DNA of 64,000 bases from Gelidibacter mesophilus DSM 14095. GTDB taxonomy: Bacteria > Bacteroidota > Bacteroidia > Flavobacteriales > Flavobacteriaceae. The notes below the pieces were generated by a model. The model worked only from the letters and a program-made list of their open reading frames with translations. It was not told the DNA's origin and ran no database searches. A program made the translations under genes and the position numbers. Location: positions 186,001-250,000 of the forward strand of contig NZ_AUHD01000006.1 of the NCBI RefSeq assembly GCF_000423005.1, written 5' to 3'. Shown here one piece after another: positions 53,550 to 62,933 of the stretch (its first letter is position 1; every line of letters begins with the position of its first letter).

Positions 53550-54689
53550 ATGAAAAAAATACAAATGGTTGATCTTAAGGGTCAATATCAGAAAATTAAG
53601 AACGTAGTTGACGCTTCTATTCAGGAGGTTCTTGACACTACGGCATATATTAACGGACCTAAAGTACATCAGTTTCAGAAAAATTTAGAAAATTACCTTG
53701 GGATAAAGCATGTCATTCCATGTGCCAATGGAACAGATGCCTTACAAATAGCGATGATGGGCTTGGACTTGAAACCGGGTGATGAAGTGATTACTGCCGA
53801 TTTTACGTTTGCTGCTACTGTTGAGGTTATTGCCTTATTACATTTAACACCAGTTTTGGTTGATGTTGATCCCAAAACCTTCAATATCGATATTGAAGCG
53901 ATTAAAAAAGCAATCACCCCAAAAACAAAAGCGATTGTTCCGGTACATCTATTTGGTCAATGTGCCAATATGGAGGCAATCATGGAAATTGCCAAAGCAC
54001 ACAATTTATTTGTTATTGAAGATAATGCCCAAGCAATTGGTGCAACGTATACGTTCAGTGATGGTAGAAAGGCTAAAGCAGGAACAATAGGGCACGTGGC
54101 TTCTACATCATTTTTTCCTTCCAAAAACTTGGGATGCTATGGTGATGGCGGAGCTATTTTTACCAATGATGATGATTTGGCCCATCAGCTTAGGGGTATT
54201 GTAAATCATGGCATGTATGAGCGCTACCATCATGATGTAGTTGGCGTTAACTCACGGCTGGATTCTATTCAAGCCGCAGTTTTAGATACAAAGTTAGAAC
54301 ATTTGGATCGTTATAATGCCGCCCGCCTTAAGGCAGCAGATGCGTACGACAAAGCTTTTAAGGACCATAAGGATATTGTTACACCTTTTAGAGAGGGAAG
54401 TGAGGATAACCATGTGTTCCATCAATATACCTTAAAGGTGAAGGGCACCAATAGGGACGCTTTGGTTAAACATTTAAACGAAAAAGAAATTCCTTGTGGC
54501 GTATACTACCCAATTCCTTTGCATTTACAAAAGGCTTATAAAGATTCAAGATATAAAGAAGAAGATTTTCCAGTAACTACTCAATTGGTAAAAGAGGTTA
54601 TTTCATTACCTATGCATACGGAATTGGAGGACGATCAAATTGAATTTATTACAAGTACAATTATTAATTTTATAAATGATCATAAATAA
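53550..54689 (+). CDS. DegT/DnrJ/EryC1/StrS-family sugar aminotransferase
   Basis: 379 residues. PLP enzyme with the lysine K192 in STSFFPSKNLGCYGDGGA, D158 in FVIEDNAQAIGA, and PCANGTDALQIAM at the phosphate site. It transfers an amino group to a nucleotide-linked keto sugar. IPCGVYYPIPLHLQKAY near the end is the usual substrate-side motif. galE starts directly at its stop, so both probably make sugar precursors for surface glycans. The exact sugar cannot be deduced. Confidence 0.93.
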   Translation: MKKIQMVDLKGQYQKIKNVVDASIQEVLDTTAYINGPKVHQFQKNLENYLGIKHVIPCANGTDALQIAMMGLDLKPGDEVITADFTFAATVEVIALLHLTPVLVDVDPKTFNIDIEAIKKAITPKTKAIVPVHLFGQCANMEAIMEIAKAHNLFVIEDNAQAIGATYTFSDGRKAKAGTIGHVASTSFFPSKNLGCYGDGGAIFTNDDDLAHQLRGIVNHGMYERYHHDVVGVNSRLDSIQAAVLDTKLEHLDRYNAARLKAADAYDKAFKDHKDIVTPFREGSEDNHVFHQYTLKVKGTNRDALVKHLNEKEIPCGVYYPIPLHLQKAYKDSRYKEEDFPVTTQLVKEVISLPMHTELEDDQIEFITSTIINFINDHK

Positions 54690-55712
54690 ATGAAGCAAGT
54701 TTTAGTCACTGGAGGTTTAGGATTTATTGGGTCGCATACCGTTGTAGAGTTACAGGAGAAAGGTTTTGAAGTGGTCATTATTGATGATCTTTCAAATTCT
54801 TCCATTGATGTATTAGCGGGAATTACGGCAATTACAGGGAAAGCTCCAATTTTTGAAAAATTGGATTTAAAGGATAAATCAAAAGTGGAGTCCTTTTTTG
54901 AAAAATATCAGGATATTGTGGGCGTGATTCATTTTGCAGCAAGTAAAGCAGTAGGTGAGAGTGTTGAAAAACCATTGTTATATTATGAAAACAATATCAA
55001 TACCTTGGTGTATGTCTTGAAATCCATATTGCAGCTTCCAACTCAAAATTTCATTTTTAGTTCGTCATGCACGGTTTATGGCCAGGCGGATGAAATGCCG
55101 ATTACAGAAGCGGCACCGATAAAATTTGCAGAATCGCCTTATGGAAATACGAAGCAAATTGGAGAGGAAATTATTCACGACACGTGTAAGGTGAACCCAA
55201 ACCTTAGCGCCATTGCATTGCGTTATTTTAATCCGATAGGAGCTCATAGCAGTACTAAAATTGGCGAATTACCAATTGGGGTGCCACAGAATTTAGTGCC
55301 TTTTATTACGCAAACTGCGGCAGGCTTGCGTCAGGAACTTTCGGTTTTTGGAAATGATTACCCTACCTCTGACGGTACTTGTGTGAGAGATTATATTCAC
55401 GTAGTCGACTTGGCAAAGGCCCATGTCGTGGCTTTAGAGCGTTTAGTTGACCAAAATAATGCGGCCAACTATGAAACCTTTAATTTGGGAACTGGCACTG
55501 GAAGTACAGTGTTAGAAGTGATTCAGTCTTTTGAAAAAGTTTCAGGACAAAAATTGAATTATAAGTTTGCGCCAAGACGTGAGGGTGATATTATGCAAGC
55601 CTATGCGGATACAACCAAAGCCAATACTGATTTAGGTTGGAAAGCTGCTAGTAGTCTAGACGAAGCGCTCTTGTCTGCATGGAACTGGGAAAAACATATA
55701 AGAAATATCTAA
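54690..55712 (+). CDS. galE: UDP-glucose 4-epimerase
   Basis: 340 residues, extended SDR family. NAD-binding TGGLGFIGSH (7-16), VIHFAASKAVGESVEKP, FSSSCTVYG, catalytic Y151 and K155 in SPYGNTKQ, and RYFNPIGAH. It swaps UDP-glucose and UDP-galactose. It begins directly after the aminotransferase stop, without a gap, and is followed by an amidohydrolase nine bases on. Confidence 0.94.
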   Translation: MKQVLVTGGLGFIGSHTVVELQEKGFEVVIIDDLSNSSIDVLAGITAITGKAPIFEKLDLKDKSKVESFFEKYQDIVGVIHFAASKAVGESVEKPLLYYENNINTLVYVLKSILQLPTQNFIFSSSCTVYGQADEMPITEAAPIKFAESPYGNTKQIGEEIIHDTCKVNPNLSAIALRYFNPIGAHSSTKIGELPIGVPQNLVPFITQTAAGLRQELSVFGNDYPTSDGTCVRDYIHVVDLAKAHVVALERLVDQNNAANYETFNLGTGTGSTVLEVIQSFEKVSGQKLNYKFAPRREGDIMQAYADTTKANTDLGWKAASSLDEALLSAWNWEKHIRNI

Positions 55713-55721
55713 AATAAACTT

Positions 55722-56999
55722 ATGAAAAAATTAACCCTTCTTTCCTGCCTTTTAATGACTGTTTTGGTCTTTGGCCAAAACACCTATTTACATTGTGGAA
55801 AATTAATTGACACCAAAGGAGGCAAGGTTTTGACCAATAAAACTATTGTTGTTTCCGGCAATAAGATTATGTCTGTTGATGATGGATTTTCAACACCTTC
55901 ATCTCCTGAAGATGTTGTGGTTGACCTGAAGTCAAAAACGGTCATGCCCGGACTTATTGATTTGCATGTGCATATTGAAGGCGAAACCAATCCGAGAGCG
56001 TATTTAGAAAAATACACTTTAAATGATGCTGATATTGCATTTAATGCACAACATTTCGCACAGGTCACCCTGAGATCTGGTTTTACTACGGTTAGGGATT
56101 TGGGAGGTTCAGGGGTTAATGTGGCATTAAGGAATGCTATAAACGCGGGAAAAGTTGATGGCCCCCGAATTTTTACAGCAGAAAAATCATTGGCGACCAC
56201 GGGCGGACACGCTGATCCGTCAAATGGCGCCAAAAAAGAGTTGATGGGTGATCCAGGCCCCAAGGAAGGTGTGGTCAATAGTATGGAAGATGCCAGAAAG
56301 GCTGTGAGGCAACGCTATAAAAACGGAGCTGACTGGATTAAGATAACAGCAACTGGAGGCGTGTTGAGTGTTGCCAAAAGCGGTCAAAATCCGCAGTTTA
56401 CTGTAGAAGAAATAAAGGCTATTTGTGAAACGGCAAAAGATTACGGATTAGAAGTCGCCGCTCATGCACATGGTGATGAGGGAATGCAGCGAGCCATTAT
56501 TGGCGGTGTGCGAACTATTGAACACGGTACGATGATGAGTGCAGAGACCATGGAACTCATGAAAAAGCATGGTGTGTATTTAGTGCCGACTATTACCGCG
56601 GGAAAATCGGTTTCTGAAAAGGCTAAAATTCCAAACTATTACCCTGAAGTAATTGTGGGAAAAGCCTTGGATATTGGGCCTAAAATCCAAGAGATGTTTG
56701 GCAGGGCCTATAAAAAAGGAGTGGGCATTGCATTTGGGACCGATGCCGCTGTTTTCGCCCATGGAGAGAATGCTAAGGAATTTGGTTATATGGTAGAAGC
56801 TGGAATGCCGGCAATTGAAGCCATACAAAGCGCCACGATTACAAATGCGATGTTGTTAAAAATGCAAGATCAGATTGGGCAACTAAAAGCAGGATTCTTA
56901 GCAGATATTGTAGCAACAAATGATGATCCAACAGCCAATATTAATACCATGAATGCGGTTGTTTTTGTCATGAAAGATGGTCATATCTATAAGAACTAG
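55722..56999 (+). CDS. Secreted metal-dependent amidohydrolase
   Basis: 425 residues. A signal peptide (MKKLTLLSCLLMTVLVFGQ) is followed by an amidohydrolase barrel. Metal ligands: H82 and H84 in LIDLHVHIEG, K in DWIKITATGG, His in AAHAHGDEG and RTIEHGT, and Asp in FGTDAAVF. The group includes imidazolonepropionase-like and Xaa-Pro-type dipeptidases; the substrate is unknown. It lies nine bases after galE, so co-transcription is likely, although the function seems unrelated to sugars. Confidence 0.9.
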   Translation: MKKLTLLSCLLMTVLVFGQNTYLHCGKLIDTKGGKVLTNKTIVVSGNKIMSVDDGFSTPSSPEDVVVDLKSKTVMPGLIDLHVHIEGETNPRAYLEKYTLNDADIAFNAQHFAQVTLRSGFTTVRDLGGSGVNVALRNAINAGKVDGPRIFTAEKSLATTGGHADPSNGAKKELMGDPGPKEGVVNSMEDARKAVRQRYKNGADWIKITATGGVLSVAKSGQNPQFTVEEIKAICETAKDYGLEVAAHAHGDEGMQRAIIGGVRTIEHGTMMSAETMELMKKHGVYLVPTITAGKSVSEKAKIPNYYPEVIVGKALDIGPKIQEMFGRAYKKGVGIAFGTDAAVFAHGENAKEFGYMVEAGMPAIEAIQSATITNAMLLKMQDQIGQLKAGFLADIVATNDDPTANINTMNAVVFVMKDGHIYKN

Positions 57000-57155
57000 G
57001 AAATTTTACCCTTCAACATTTCATAATTATATGGCCTTACACGTAGGGATATGACAAAAATGACATGTATTTGGTATAAGTGTCACAATTAATCTACTGA
57101 TTAACATAGCTTTAGTGTTATTAATTTGGATTTTAACCATTCAATTTGTTTCTTT

Positions 57156-57170
57156 GTTATTAGTAATAAC
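57156..57170. promoter_or_regulatory. Palindrome upstream of the 63-residue gene
   Basis: GTTATTA-G-TAATAAC is a perfect inverted repeat 95 bases before the next start codon, and a possible operator. The rest of 57000-57264 is AT-rich without genes. Confidence 0.3.
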
Positions 57171-57264
57171 CCATAAACGCTGAATTGTATCCTTGGATTT
57201 ACAGTTAATTTTAGGATTCAGATATTGATGAGATTCAGATGTTAAAACAAAAAGAAAAGGAATA

Positions 57265-57456
57265 ATGAAACTGATAAGTATTAAAAGAGAAACCAAAGCA
57301 GAAGGACGATTTACCCCAAAAATGGGAGCTTTCGTAACCAACGTAACGTATATTAAGAAGTTATTTTTAAGCATTCCTTACAGAACCCTTCATAAATACA
57401 GAGAAACCTATTATGGTGAGGTTAAAGATTGTGAAGATTGTAATTTAGCAAGATAG
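57265..57456 (+). CDS. Small conserved basic protein
   Basis: 63 residues: MKLISIKRETKAEGRFTPK, GAFVTNVTYIKKLFLSIPYRT, then a tail with two Cys (DCEDCNLAR). No membrane segment or signal. I believe it is a short hypothetical kept in Flavobacteriaceae, with no known role. A bidirectional terminator follows. The CEDC pair near the end could bind a metal. Confidence 0.65.
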   Translation: MKLISIKRETKAEGRFTPKMGAFVTNVTYIKKLFLSIPYRTLHKYRETYYGEVKDCEDCNLAR

Positions 57457-57473
57457 ACTACTAATAATACTAT

Positions 57474-57506
57474 AAAAAAATGCCTCAAATTATTGAGGAT
57501 TTTTTT
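57474..57506. terminator. Bidirectional terminator between the small gene and lspA
   Basis: Seven A, then CCTCAA (57483-57488), loop ATTA, TTGAGG (57493-57498), A, and seven T. It works for both converging genes and touches the lspA stop. Confidence 0.85.
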
Positions 57507-58005
57507 ATGAATTTAATTTTTCTTGCTTCCGCTGCTTGAAACTGGAGATAACCAATAATATCATCCCAAAAGAGACCGACATATCGGCAACATTAAAGAT
57601 ACCAGTTCTAAATATGCCACCTAAATCGATATGAAAAAAGTCAGTAACTGATCCATACATAAACCGATCGAATACATTGGCAATACCACCGCCCACAATG
57701 CAGCAAAAGGCAATTAAGCTCAGTCGGTCAAGGCTTTTATTGGTGAGTATATAATAGACAACACCTCCCAAAACAATCACAGGCAGAATTAGTAAGAAAA
57801 CCCACTTTAAAGTTGGACTCAAATCACTTCCCATCCCTAAAAAGGCGCCCTCATTTTCTACTTTGGTCATAATAAAAAAGTCGCCAATAAGCTCGATAAT
57901 TTCGTACTGCGCTATTTTAGCTCTCACAATAATCTTCGAAATTTGATCTATGGCAATATTGGCAATAATCAATACGATGATGCTCAAGGTTCTTGATAAT
58001 TTCAT
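57505..58005 (-). CDS. lspA: Lipoprotein signal peptidase (signal peptidase II)
   Basis: 166 residues with four hydrophobic segments. Catalytic Asp D113 in GGGIANVFDRFMYGSVTDFFHI and D141 in FNVADMSVSFG. It cleaves lipobox precursors such as the two lipoproteins of this window. It starts three bases after fabD, so one operon is likely. Confidence 0.95.
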   Translation of the reverse strand: MKLSRTLSIIVLIIANIAIDQISKIIVRAKIAQYEIIELIGDFFIMTKVENEGAFLGMGSDLSPTLKWVFLLILPVIVLGGVVYYILTNKSLDRLSLIAFCCIVGGGIANVFDRFMYGSVTDFFHIDLGGIFRTGIFNVADMSVSFGMILLVISSFKQRKQEKLNS

Positions 58006-58008
58006 CGA

Positions 58009-58902
58009 TTATAGATTAGGTGTAAAGGTTGCTGCTGCGGTTTGTGCCTCTCTATTGATTTTTTTAACTAAGCCTTGAAGTACATTTCCGGGACCTACTT
58101 CCGTAAATTGTAGAGCACCATCTTTTACCATCTGTTGTACAGACTGTGTCCAACGTACAGGTGCGGTTAATTGAGAGATCAGATTCGTTTTAATGTCGTT
58201 TTCATGGATCACCGCACTGGCAGTAACGTTTTGGTAAATTGGACAATTAGGTTTGCTAAATGGAGTGTTTTCAATAGCTGCAGCCAATTCTTCACGAGCC
58301 GGTTCCATTAATGGTGAATGGAATGCGCCACCAACAGGGAGCACTAAAGCACGTTTGGCGCCAGCTGCTTTCAGAGCTTCACAAGCACGGGTGATGGCAT
58401 CCACATCCCCAGAAATCACTAACTGTCCTGGGCAATTATAATTTGCAGCCACCACAGTGCCTTCAATTTTAGAGCATACGTCTTCAACAATACCATCTTC
58501 CAAACCTAAAACAGCGGCCATTGCGCTCGGGGTAAGTTCGCAGGCTTTTTGCATTGCCAGAGCACGTTTTGAGACTAGCTTTAAGCCATCTTCAAAAGAT
58601 AAAGTGCCATTGGCCACTAAAGCAGAGAATTCACCTAAGGAATGACCTGCAACCATATCCGGCTTAAAATTGTCTCCTAAGGTTTTTGCTAATATTACAG
58701 AGTGCAAAAAAATGGCTGGTTGTGTGACCTTGGTTTCTTTAAGAGACTCAGCAGTACCTTCAAACATGATATCGGTTATTGAAAAGCCAAGAATGCTATT
58801 GGCTTTTTCAAAAAATTCCTGAGCTATGGCGGATTTTTCGTAAAGATCCAATCCCATTCCTGTAAACTGTGCCCCTTGGCCTGGAAAAATATATGCGTTC
58901 AT
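58009..58902 (-). CDS. fabD: Malonyl-CoA-acyl carrier protein transacylase
   Basis: 297 residues. YIFPGQGAQFTGMG near the start, nucleophile S88 in VAGHSLGEFSALVA, and H195 in VGGAFHSPLM. It loads malonyl groups on ACP for fatty acid synthesis. The length is normal. It has a -7 element 21 bases upstream, and lspA follows directly. Confidence 0.95.
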   Translation of the reverse strand: MNAYIFPGQGAQFTGMGLDLYEKSAIAQEFFEKANSILGFSITDIMFEGTAESLKETKVTQPAIFLHSVILAKTLGDNFKPDMVAGHSLGEFSALVANGTLSFEDGLKLVSKRALAMQKACELTPSAMAAVLGLEDGIVEDVCSKIEGTVVAANYNCPGQLVISGDVDAITRACEALKAAGAKRALVLPVGGAFHSPLMEPAREELAAAIENTPFSKPNCPIYQNVTASAVIHENDIKTNLISQLTAPVRWTQSVQQMVKDGALQFTEVGPGNVLQGLVKKINREAQTAAATFTPNL

Positions 58903-58923
58903 TATTTGTTGATTTTAGATTTG

Positions 58924-58931
58924 CAAAAATA
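58924..58931 (-). promoter_or_regulatory. -7 element of fabD-lspA
   Basis: TATTTTTG on the minus strand, 21 bases before the fabD start. The -33 element is not clear. Confidence 0.45.
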
Positions 58932-58989
58932 GGAATTATTTTTTTGAGAGCTTAGCAGGGATTTGGGAAAGTGTTAGCTGCGTTGTTTG

Positions 58990-59031
58990 AGAGGTAAGAA
59001 ACAAGTATTAAGTATAAAGAACCAAGAGTAG
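58990..59031. repeat. Purine-rich low-complexity intergenic sequence
   Basis: GAGGTAAGAAACAAGTATTA and AAAGAACCAAGAG: a string of short A/G-rich words with strong strand bias. I recall similar strings as dispersed intergenic repeats in flavobacteria. No coding pattern. Confidence 0.3.
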
Positions 59032-59092
59032 ATTGTGCAATGCTTATGATAAAACAAAGATCAAAAATTAAAATTGTGATATAAAGAAACAG

Positions 59093-59656
59093 TTAGCCGT
59101 TATCGATCGTTTTAATGATTTTGGCAGGATTACCTGCAATCACCACATCCTTTGGGAAACTTTTAGTGACTACAGAGCCCGCACCAACGACGACATTATT
59201 TCCAAGCGTCACCCCTGCACAAATAACGGAATTGCCCCCAATCCATACATTATCTCCAATGGTAATTGATTTGGCATATTCAAGTCCGCTATTTCGCGCT
59301 TTATGTTCTAAGGGGTGCGTTGCGGTATAAATTTGGACGTTGGGAGCAAACATCACATTATTGCCAATTTTGACGGTGCTCACATCTAAAATGCAACAAT
59401 TATAGTTCATGTAAATGTTTTCTCCCAACTGAATATTTGGGCCGTAGTCGCAATAAAAAGGAGGTTCAATGTAGAGGTTTATTGGGTGCTGCTGAAAGAG
59501 GTCATCAAGCAATTTTTTTCTTTTTTCTGTCTCGTCAGGAGAGGTAGTGTTGTACTTACCGAATATAATGCGCGCTTGTCGTCGGCCTTCAACTAATTCT
59601 GGATCTGTTGGATAATACAATTCCCCAGCAATCATTTTTTCCTTCTCTGATTTCAT
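59093..59656 (-). CDS. Maltose/galactoside-type sugar O-acetyltransferase
   Basis: 187 residues. The N-terminal Mac domain (MIAGELYYPTDPELVEGRRQARII) precedes a hexapeptide left-handed beta helix. Motifs include PFYCDYGPNIQLGENIYMNYNCCILD, the catalytic-site His in TATHPLEH, and IGDNVWIGGNSVICAGVTLGNNVVVGAGSVVTKSFP. It transfers acetyl from acetyl-CoA to a sugar. It lies 39 bases after the FAD oxidoreductase gene, same strand. Confidence 0.93.
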   Translation of the reverse strand: MKSEKEKMIAGELYYPTDPELVEGRRQARIIFGKYNTTSPDETEKRKKLLDDLFQQHPINLYIEPPFYCDYGPNIQLGENIYMNYNCCILDVSTVKIGNNVMFAPNVQIYTATHPLEHKARNSGLEYAKSITIGDNVWIGGNSVICAGVTLGNNVVVGAGSVVTKSFPKDVVIAGNPAKIIKTIDNG

Positions 59657-59695
59657 TGCTCTATCTTTTTTAATAAAATAACTGGTTTTTATGAT

Positions 59696-61252
59696 TTATA
59701 GTCCTGCAATTGCCGCTTCCGCACAGCGTTCACCGTCCATTGCTGCGGAAACTATGCCTCCTGCATACCCACCTCCTTCGCCACATGGGAATAAATTTGA
59801 GATTTGCGGATGCTCTAAGCGCTCATTTCTAGGTATGCTGATAGGAGATGAGGTACGAGATTCCACACCTACAATATTGGCTTCTTGGGTATAATAGCCT
59901 TTCATTTTTTCGCCAAAAGCTTTGAATCCGTTGCGCAAACGTCCGCCAATCTGTTTTGGTAGTAACGAATGCAAGGGTGCCGATTTTAATCCTGGTTGAT
60001 AGGAAGATGGGTTGAGCTGAGTTGAGAGTCTGCCTTCCACAAAATCGGTCAAACGTTGTGCGGGTGCTACTTGGCTTCGTCCACCAGCGGTAAAAGCTAA
60101 GCGCTCTAAATCTTTTTGGTATTCCAGTGCTTTTAAAACTCCAAAATGTTCGTATTTATATAAATCTTTGTCCGCATTGATTTCAACAACAATCCCTGAA
60201 TTGGCAAACGGATTGTTGCGTTTGGAAGGTGACATGCCATTTACCACCACTTCTCCATTAGATGTTGCCGCAGGAACAATAAATCCGCCAGGACACATGC
60301 AAAAGGAATAAACACCGCGTTCATTCACCTGTTCTACCCAACCATAAGATGCAGCAGGCAATAAGGCATCGCGTTCACCACTACAACTGTATTGAATGGA
60401 ATCGATAATGTGTTGCGGATGTTCAACCCGCACACCCATAGCAAACGACTTTGTTTCTAGGGCGATATTTTTATCGTGTAGCAAATAGAAAATATCACGC
60501 GCTGAATGTCCAGTTGCTAGGATGACACGCTCTACGTCTATCTCCTCACCATTTTGAAGTACTAGAGTTTTGATGGTCTTATTCATCATTGTAAAGTTGG
60601 CAACACGGGTTTCAAAGTGAACTTCACCACCATAGTTGATGATGGTTTCACGAACATTCTGGACAACTTTAGGTAATTTATTGGTGCCAATATGCGGATG
60701 GGCATCTACTAAAATCTGATCGGTTGCGCCATGAAAAACCAGGTTTTCAAAAATACGTCTTACGTCACCACGTTTTAAACTTCGGGTATATAATTTACCG
60801 TCGCTGTAAGTTCCAGCGCCACCTTCCCCAAAACAATAGTTGGAATCTTCATTGACAAAATGGTCCTGATTGATGGCTTTTAAATCACGACGTCTGTCTT
60901 GGACGTTTTTTCCGCGTTCCAGCACAATAGGTTTAAATCCCAATTCAATACATCTGAGGGCCGCATACATTCCTGCTGGTCCAAAACCAATGATATGGAT
61001 GGGTTTGGCTGCGGACACATCTTTGTAATCAAAATGATAGTCGGACGTTTCAGGTACGGGTTCATTGATGTAAACCGAAACTTTATAATTGAAAATAATT
61101 TGTTTTTTTCGCGCATCAATAGACTTACGAAGCACTTTGACGCCTGAAATATCCCTTTCTGAAATACTCAGGAATTCAGCTGATTTCCGCGTTAAAATAT
61201 CAGGGTTTTTCTCCTCTTGGAGCGTCACACGAAGCTGAATGTCTTTTATCAT
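59696..61252 (-). CDS. Uncharacterised FAD-dependent oxidoreductase (COG2509 type)
   Basis: 518 residues. An N-terminal small domain (about 1-75, IQLRVTLQEEKNPDILTRKSAEFLS) precedes the dinucleotide fold HIIGFGPAGMYAALRCIELGFKPIVLERG (about 85-115). Further: CFGEGGAGTYSDGKLYTR, VILATGHSARDIFYLL, CMCPGGFIVPAATSNGEVVVNGMS, and a C-terminal FPCGEGGGYAGGIVSAAMDGERCAEA. This is the large conserved family of unknown flavoproteins. No substrate is known. Confidence 0.9.
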   Translation of the reverse strand: MIKDIQLRVTLQEEKNPDILTRKSAEFLSISERDISGVKVLRKSIDARKKQIIFNYKVSVYINEPVPETSDYHFDYKDVSAAKPIHIIGFGPAGMYAALRCIELGFKPIVLERGKNVQDRRRDLKAINQDHFVNEDSNYCFGEGGAGTYSDGKLYTRSLKRGDVRRIFENLVFHGATDQILVDAHPHIGTNKLPKVVQNVRETIINYGGEVHFETRVANFTMMNKTIKTLVLQNGEEIDVERVILATGHSARDIFYLLHDKNIALETKSFAMGVRVEHPQHIIDSIQYSCSGERDALLPAASYGWVEQVNERGVYSFCMCPGGFIVPAATSNGEVVVNGMSPSKRNNPFANSGIVVEINADKDLYKYEHFGVLKALEYQKDLERLAFTAGGRSQVAPAQRLTDFVEGRLSTQLNPSSYQPGLKSAPLHSLLPKQIGGRLRNGFKAFGEKMKGYYTQEANIVGVESRTSSPISIPRNERLEHPQISNLFPCGEGGGYAGGIVSAAMDGERCAEAAIAGL

Positions 61253-61648
61253 ATCGCGAAATTAAGAAAAACTTCTTAGTCTATGAGTACAAAGTAATTG
61301 TGATGTGTTCAATTTTGTAGGACATTATTTTGAAGTTCGAGAAAGCTACCAAATACTATGACTGAAATTTCTAATGTACTGCATGAATATTACTTGTAAA
61401 AATGTTTATTTCTTGGATTTTAGATGGGCGTCCAAAATAAATGAGTTCCAAAATGTTTCATCACATTTAAGCCGATCCAATCTTCTTTTATGTTATTGAA
61501 ATATTCAAATTCAACTGCTTCAAAATTTTCTGTTAAGTCGAACAGTGTAAAGTTGAAAACAAACATTTTGTTGCTTTTTTTGTTGGAGGGTTCTTTGAAG
61601 TGGGGGTAATTGAAGGCTTAGCTTCTTTCTTTTAGACGTCTTTATTCT
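61253..61648. other. 396-base spacer with a short possible ORF
   Basis: Between the oxidoreductase start and the CLC gene stop. It contains the 48-codon minus-strand frame given separately; the rest (61253-61419) shows nothing I can name. Confidence 0.5.
61420..61566 (-). CDS. Possible small protein or gene remnant
   Basis: 48 codons from ATG 61566 to TAA. The translation has a protein-like mix (MFVFNFTLFDLTENFEAVEF and further DWIGLNVMKHFGTHLFWTPI). The frame is open 17 codons further upstream, also with protein-like residues (FNYPHFKEP). There is no start or family I recognise. It may be the tail of a decayed gene. Low confidence. Confidence 0.3.
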   Translation of the reverse strand: MFVFNFTLFDLTENFEAVEFEYFNNIKEDWIGLNVMKHFGTHLFWTPI

Positions 61649-62923
61649 TTATTCATTTTGATTCTCCATTTGGGAGGAAATAAACGGGATGCGCGGGGCT
61701 AAGAAATAACCTGTTAAACTTGCAAACAATATCGGAATGAAATAGGTGAAACCGGTGAGGGTGGCCAATAAAATGGTTGTGCTCATTGGCGTCCTGGTCA
61801 CACATACATTTATAGCCGCCATACAGCTGACGATGGTTAAAGCCAAGCTAATGGAAGGGACAAATTGATGAATGATCAATCCTAAGGTGGCACCACAAAA
61901 GAATAACGGAATAATGAAACCACCGCGCCATCCTGAGGTCACCGTGATGGCAATGGCTATAATTTTAAAAATCAGAATTGCGATGAGCATTTTTAATGAA
62001 AAGTCACTGATGAGCAAGGTGTTCAATTCATAGTGGCTAAAGTATCTCGTAAGTGGTAAGTAGTAAGCAATGACTCCTAGAGACAAGCCTCCAATAAATG
62101 TTTTTATATAAATGGGAACCTGTATTTTTTGAAAAAGCTGTTTAAACATTTTGGTGCAGAAAATAAAAAACCAGCCAAAACAGGTGGCAATAATTGCAAA
62201 AATCACGGCGTATAAAAAATCAAATTTGCTCAGCATTTCATAGGTTGGCAGATTCCACAGTGCACCAATGCTCAATTGTGTAATCAATGCAAATACCAAA
62301 TAACTAAAGCAACTCGCTACAAAAGCAGGCATAATGGCTTTATAATATTCAACGGCATGTTTATGGTGCAAAATCTCAAGAGCGAATAAGCTACCGCCTA
62401 AAGGAGCGCCAAACATTGCTGTAAAGCCTGAGGCCATTCCAGCAATACTCATAGAACGTAAATCTTCACCTTTTAGGCGGAATGTTTTTCCAAGCCAGGT
62501 TCCCGAAGATCCTATAACTTGAACCAATGGTGCCTCTGGGCCCAAACTACCACCAGAAGCTATACAAAGTAAAGAGGACAAAATCATGGAAGGATTGTTC
62601 TTAGGATCCAATTTGCCTTTATTAAAACGAATGTTATTGACAATTAGATGGATTTCTCCGGGGTCACCGATAAAATGAATAACCAGTCCTGCCAATAACC
62701 CACAAATGGCCATCGTTGGAATCACTAACCAACCATTAAAATATGCCAATTGATGTGTGAAAAACTCTAAAACGATCCAGTATAAACCAGCAATAACGCC
62801 ACCAAAAAGACCGAGAACTGCCCAGAGTATAAATTTCCGACTGAATAAAAACGGATTGAACTGTATGGGTTGATCTAAAAGGTTGAGGTAGGTGACTAGC
62901 TTCCGTCTTCTTTTAAGTTTCAC
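61649..62923 (-). CDS. CLC-family chloride channel or exchanger
   Basis: 424 residues with about ten hydrophobic segments. The selectivity region is IASGGSLGPEAPLVQVIGSSG (about 122-142). GPEAPLVQ aligns with the GREGPTVQ motif of E. coli ClcA, which keeps the gating Glu as E130. WRGGFIIPLFFCGATLGLI matches the third CLC motif (GxFxP). No C-terminal CBS domains. It lies 10 bases after the DHFR gene and is likely in the same transcript. Confidence 0.9.
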   Translation of the reverse strand: MKLKRRRKLVTYLNLLDQPIQFNPFLFSRKFILWAVLGLFGGVIAGLYWIVLEFFTHQLAYFNGWLVIPTMAICGLLAGLVIHFIGDPGEIHLIVNNIRFNKGKLDPKNNPSMILSSLLCIASGGSLGPEAPLVQVIGSSGTWLGKTFRLKGEDLRSMSIAGMASGFTAMFGAPLGGSLFALEILHHKHAVEYYKAIMPAFVASCFSYLVFALITQLSIGALWNLPTYEMLSKFDFLYAVIFAIIATCFGWFFIFCTKMFKQLFQKIQVPIYIKTFIGGLSLGVIAYYLPLTRYFSHYELNTLLISDFSLKMLIAILIFKIIAIAITVTSGWRGGFIIPLFFCGATLGLIIHQFVPSISLALTIVSCMAAINVCVTRTPMSTTILLATLTGFTYFIPILFASLTGYFLAPRIPFISSQMENQNE

Positions 62924-62933
62924 GGGTTAAGGT

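Noticed and set aside
61649-62923. Loss of the gating Glu in the CLC protein (GSLGP)
   Set aside because: The better alignment is GPEAPLVQ with GREGPTVQ, which keeps the Glu at E130.
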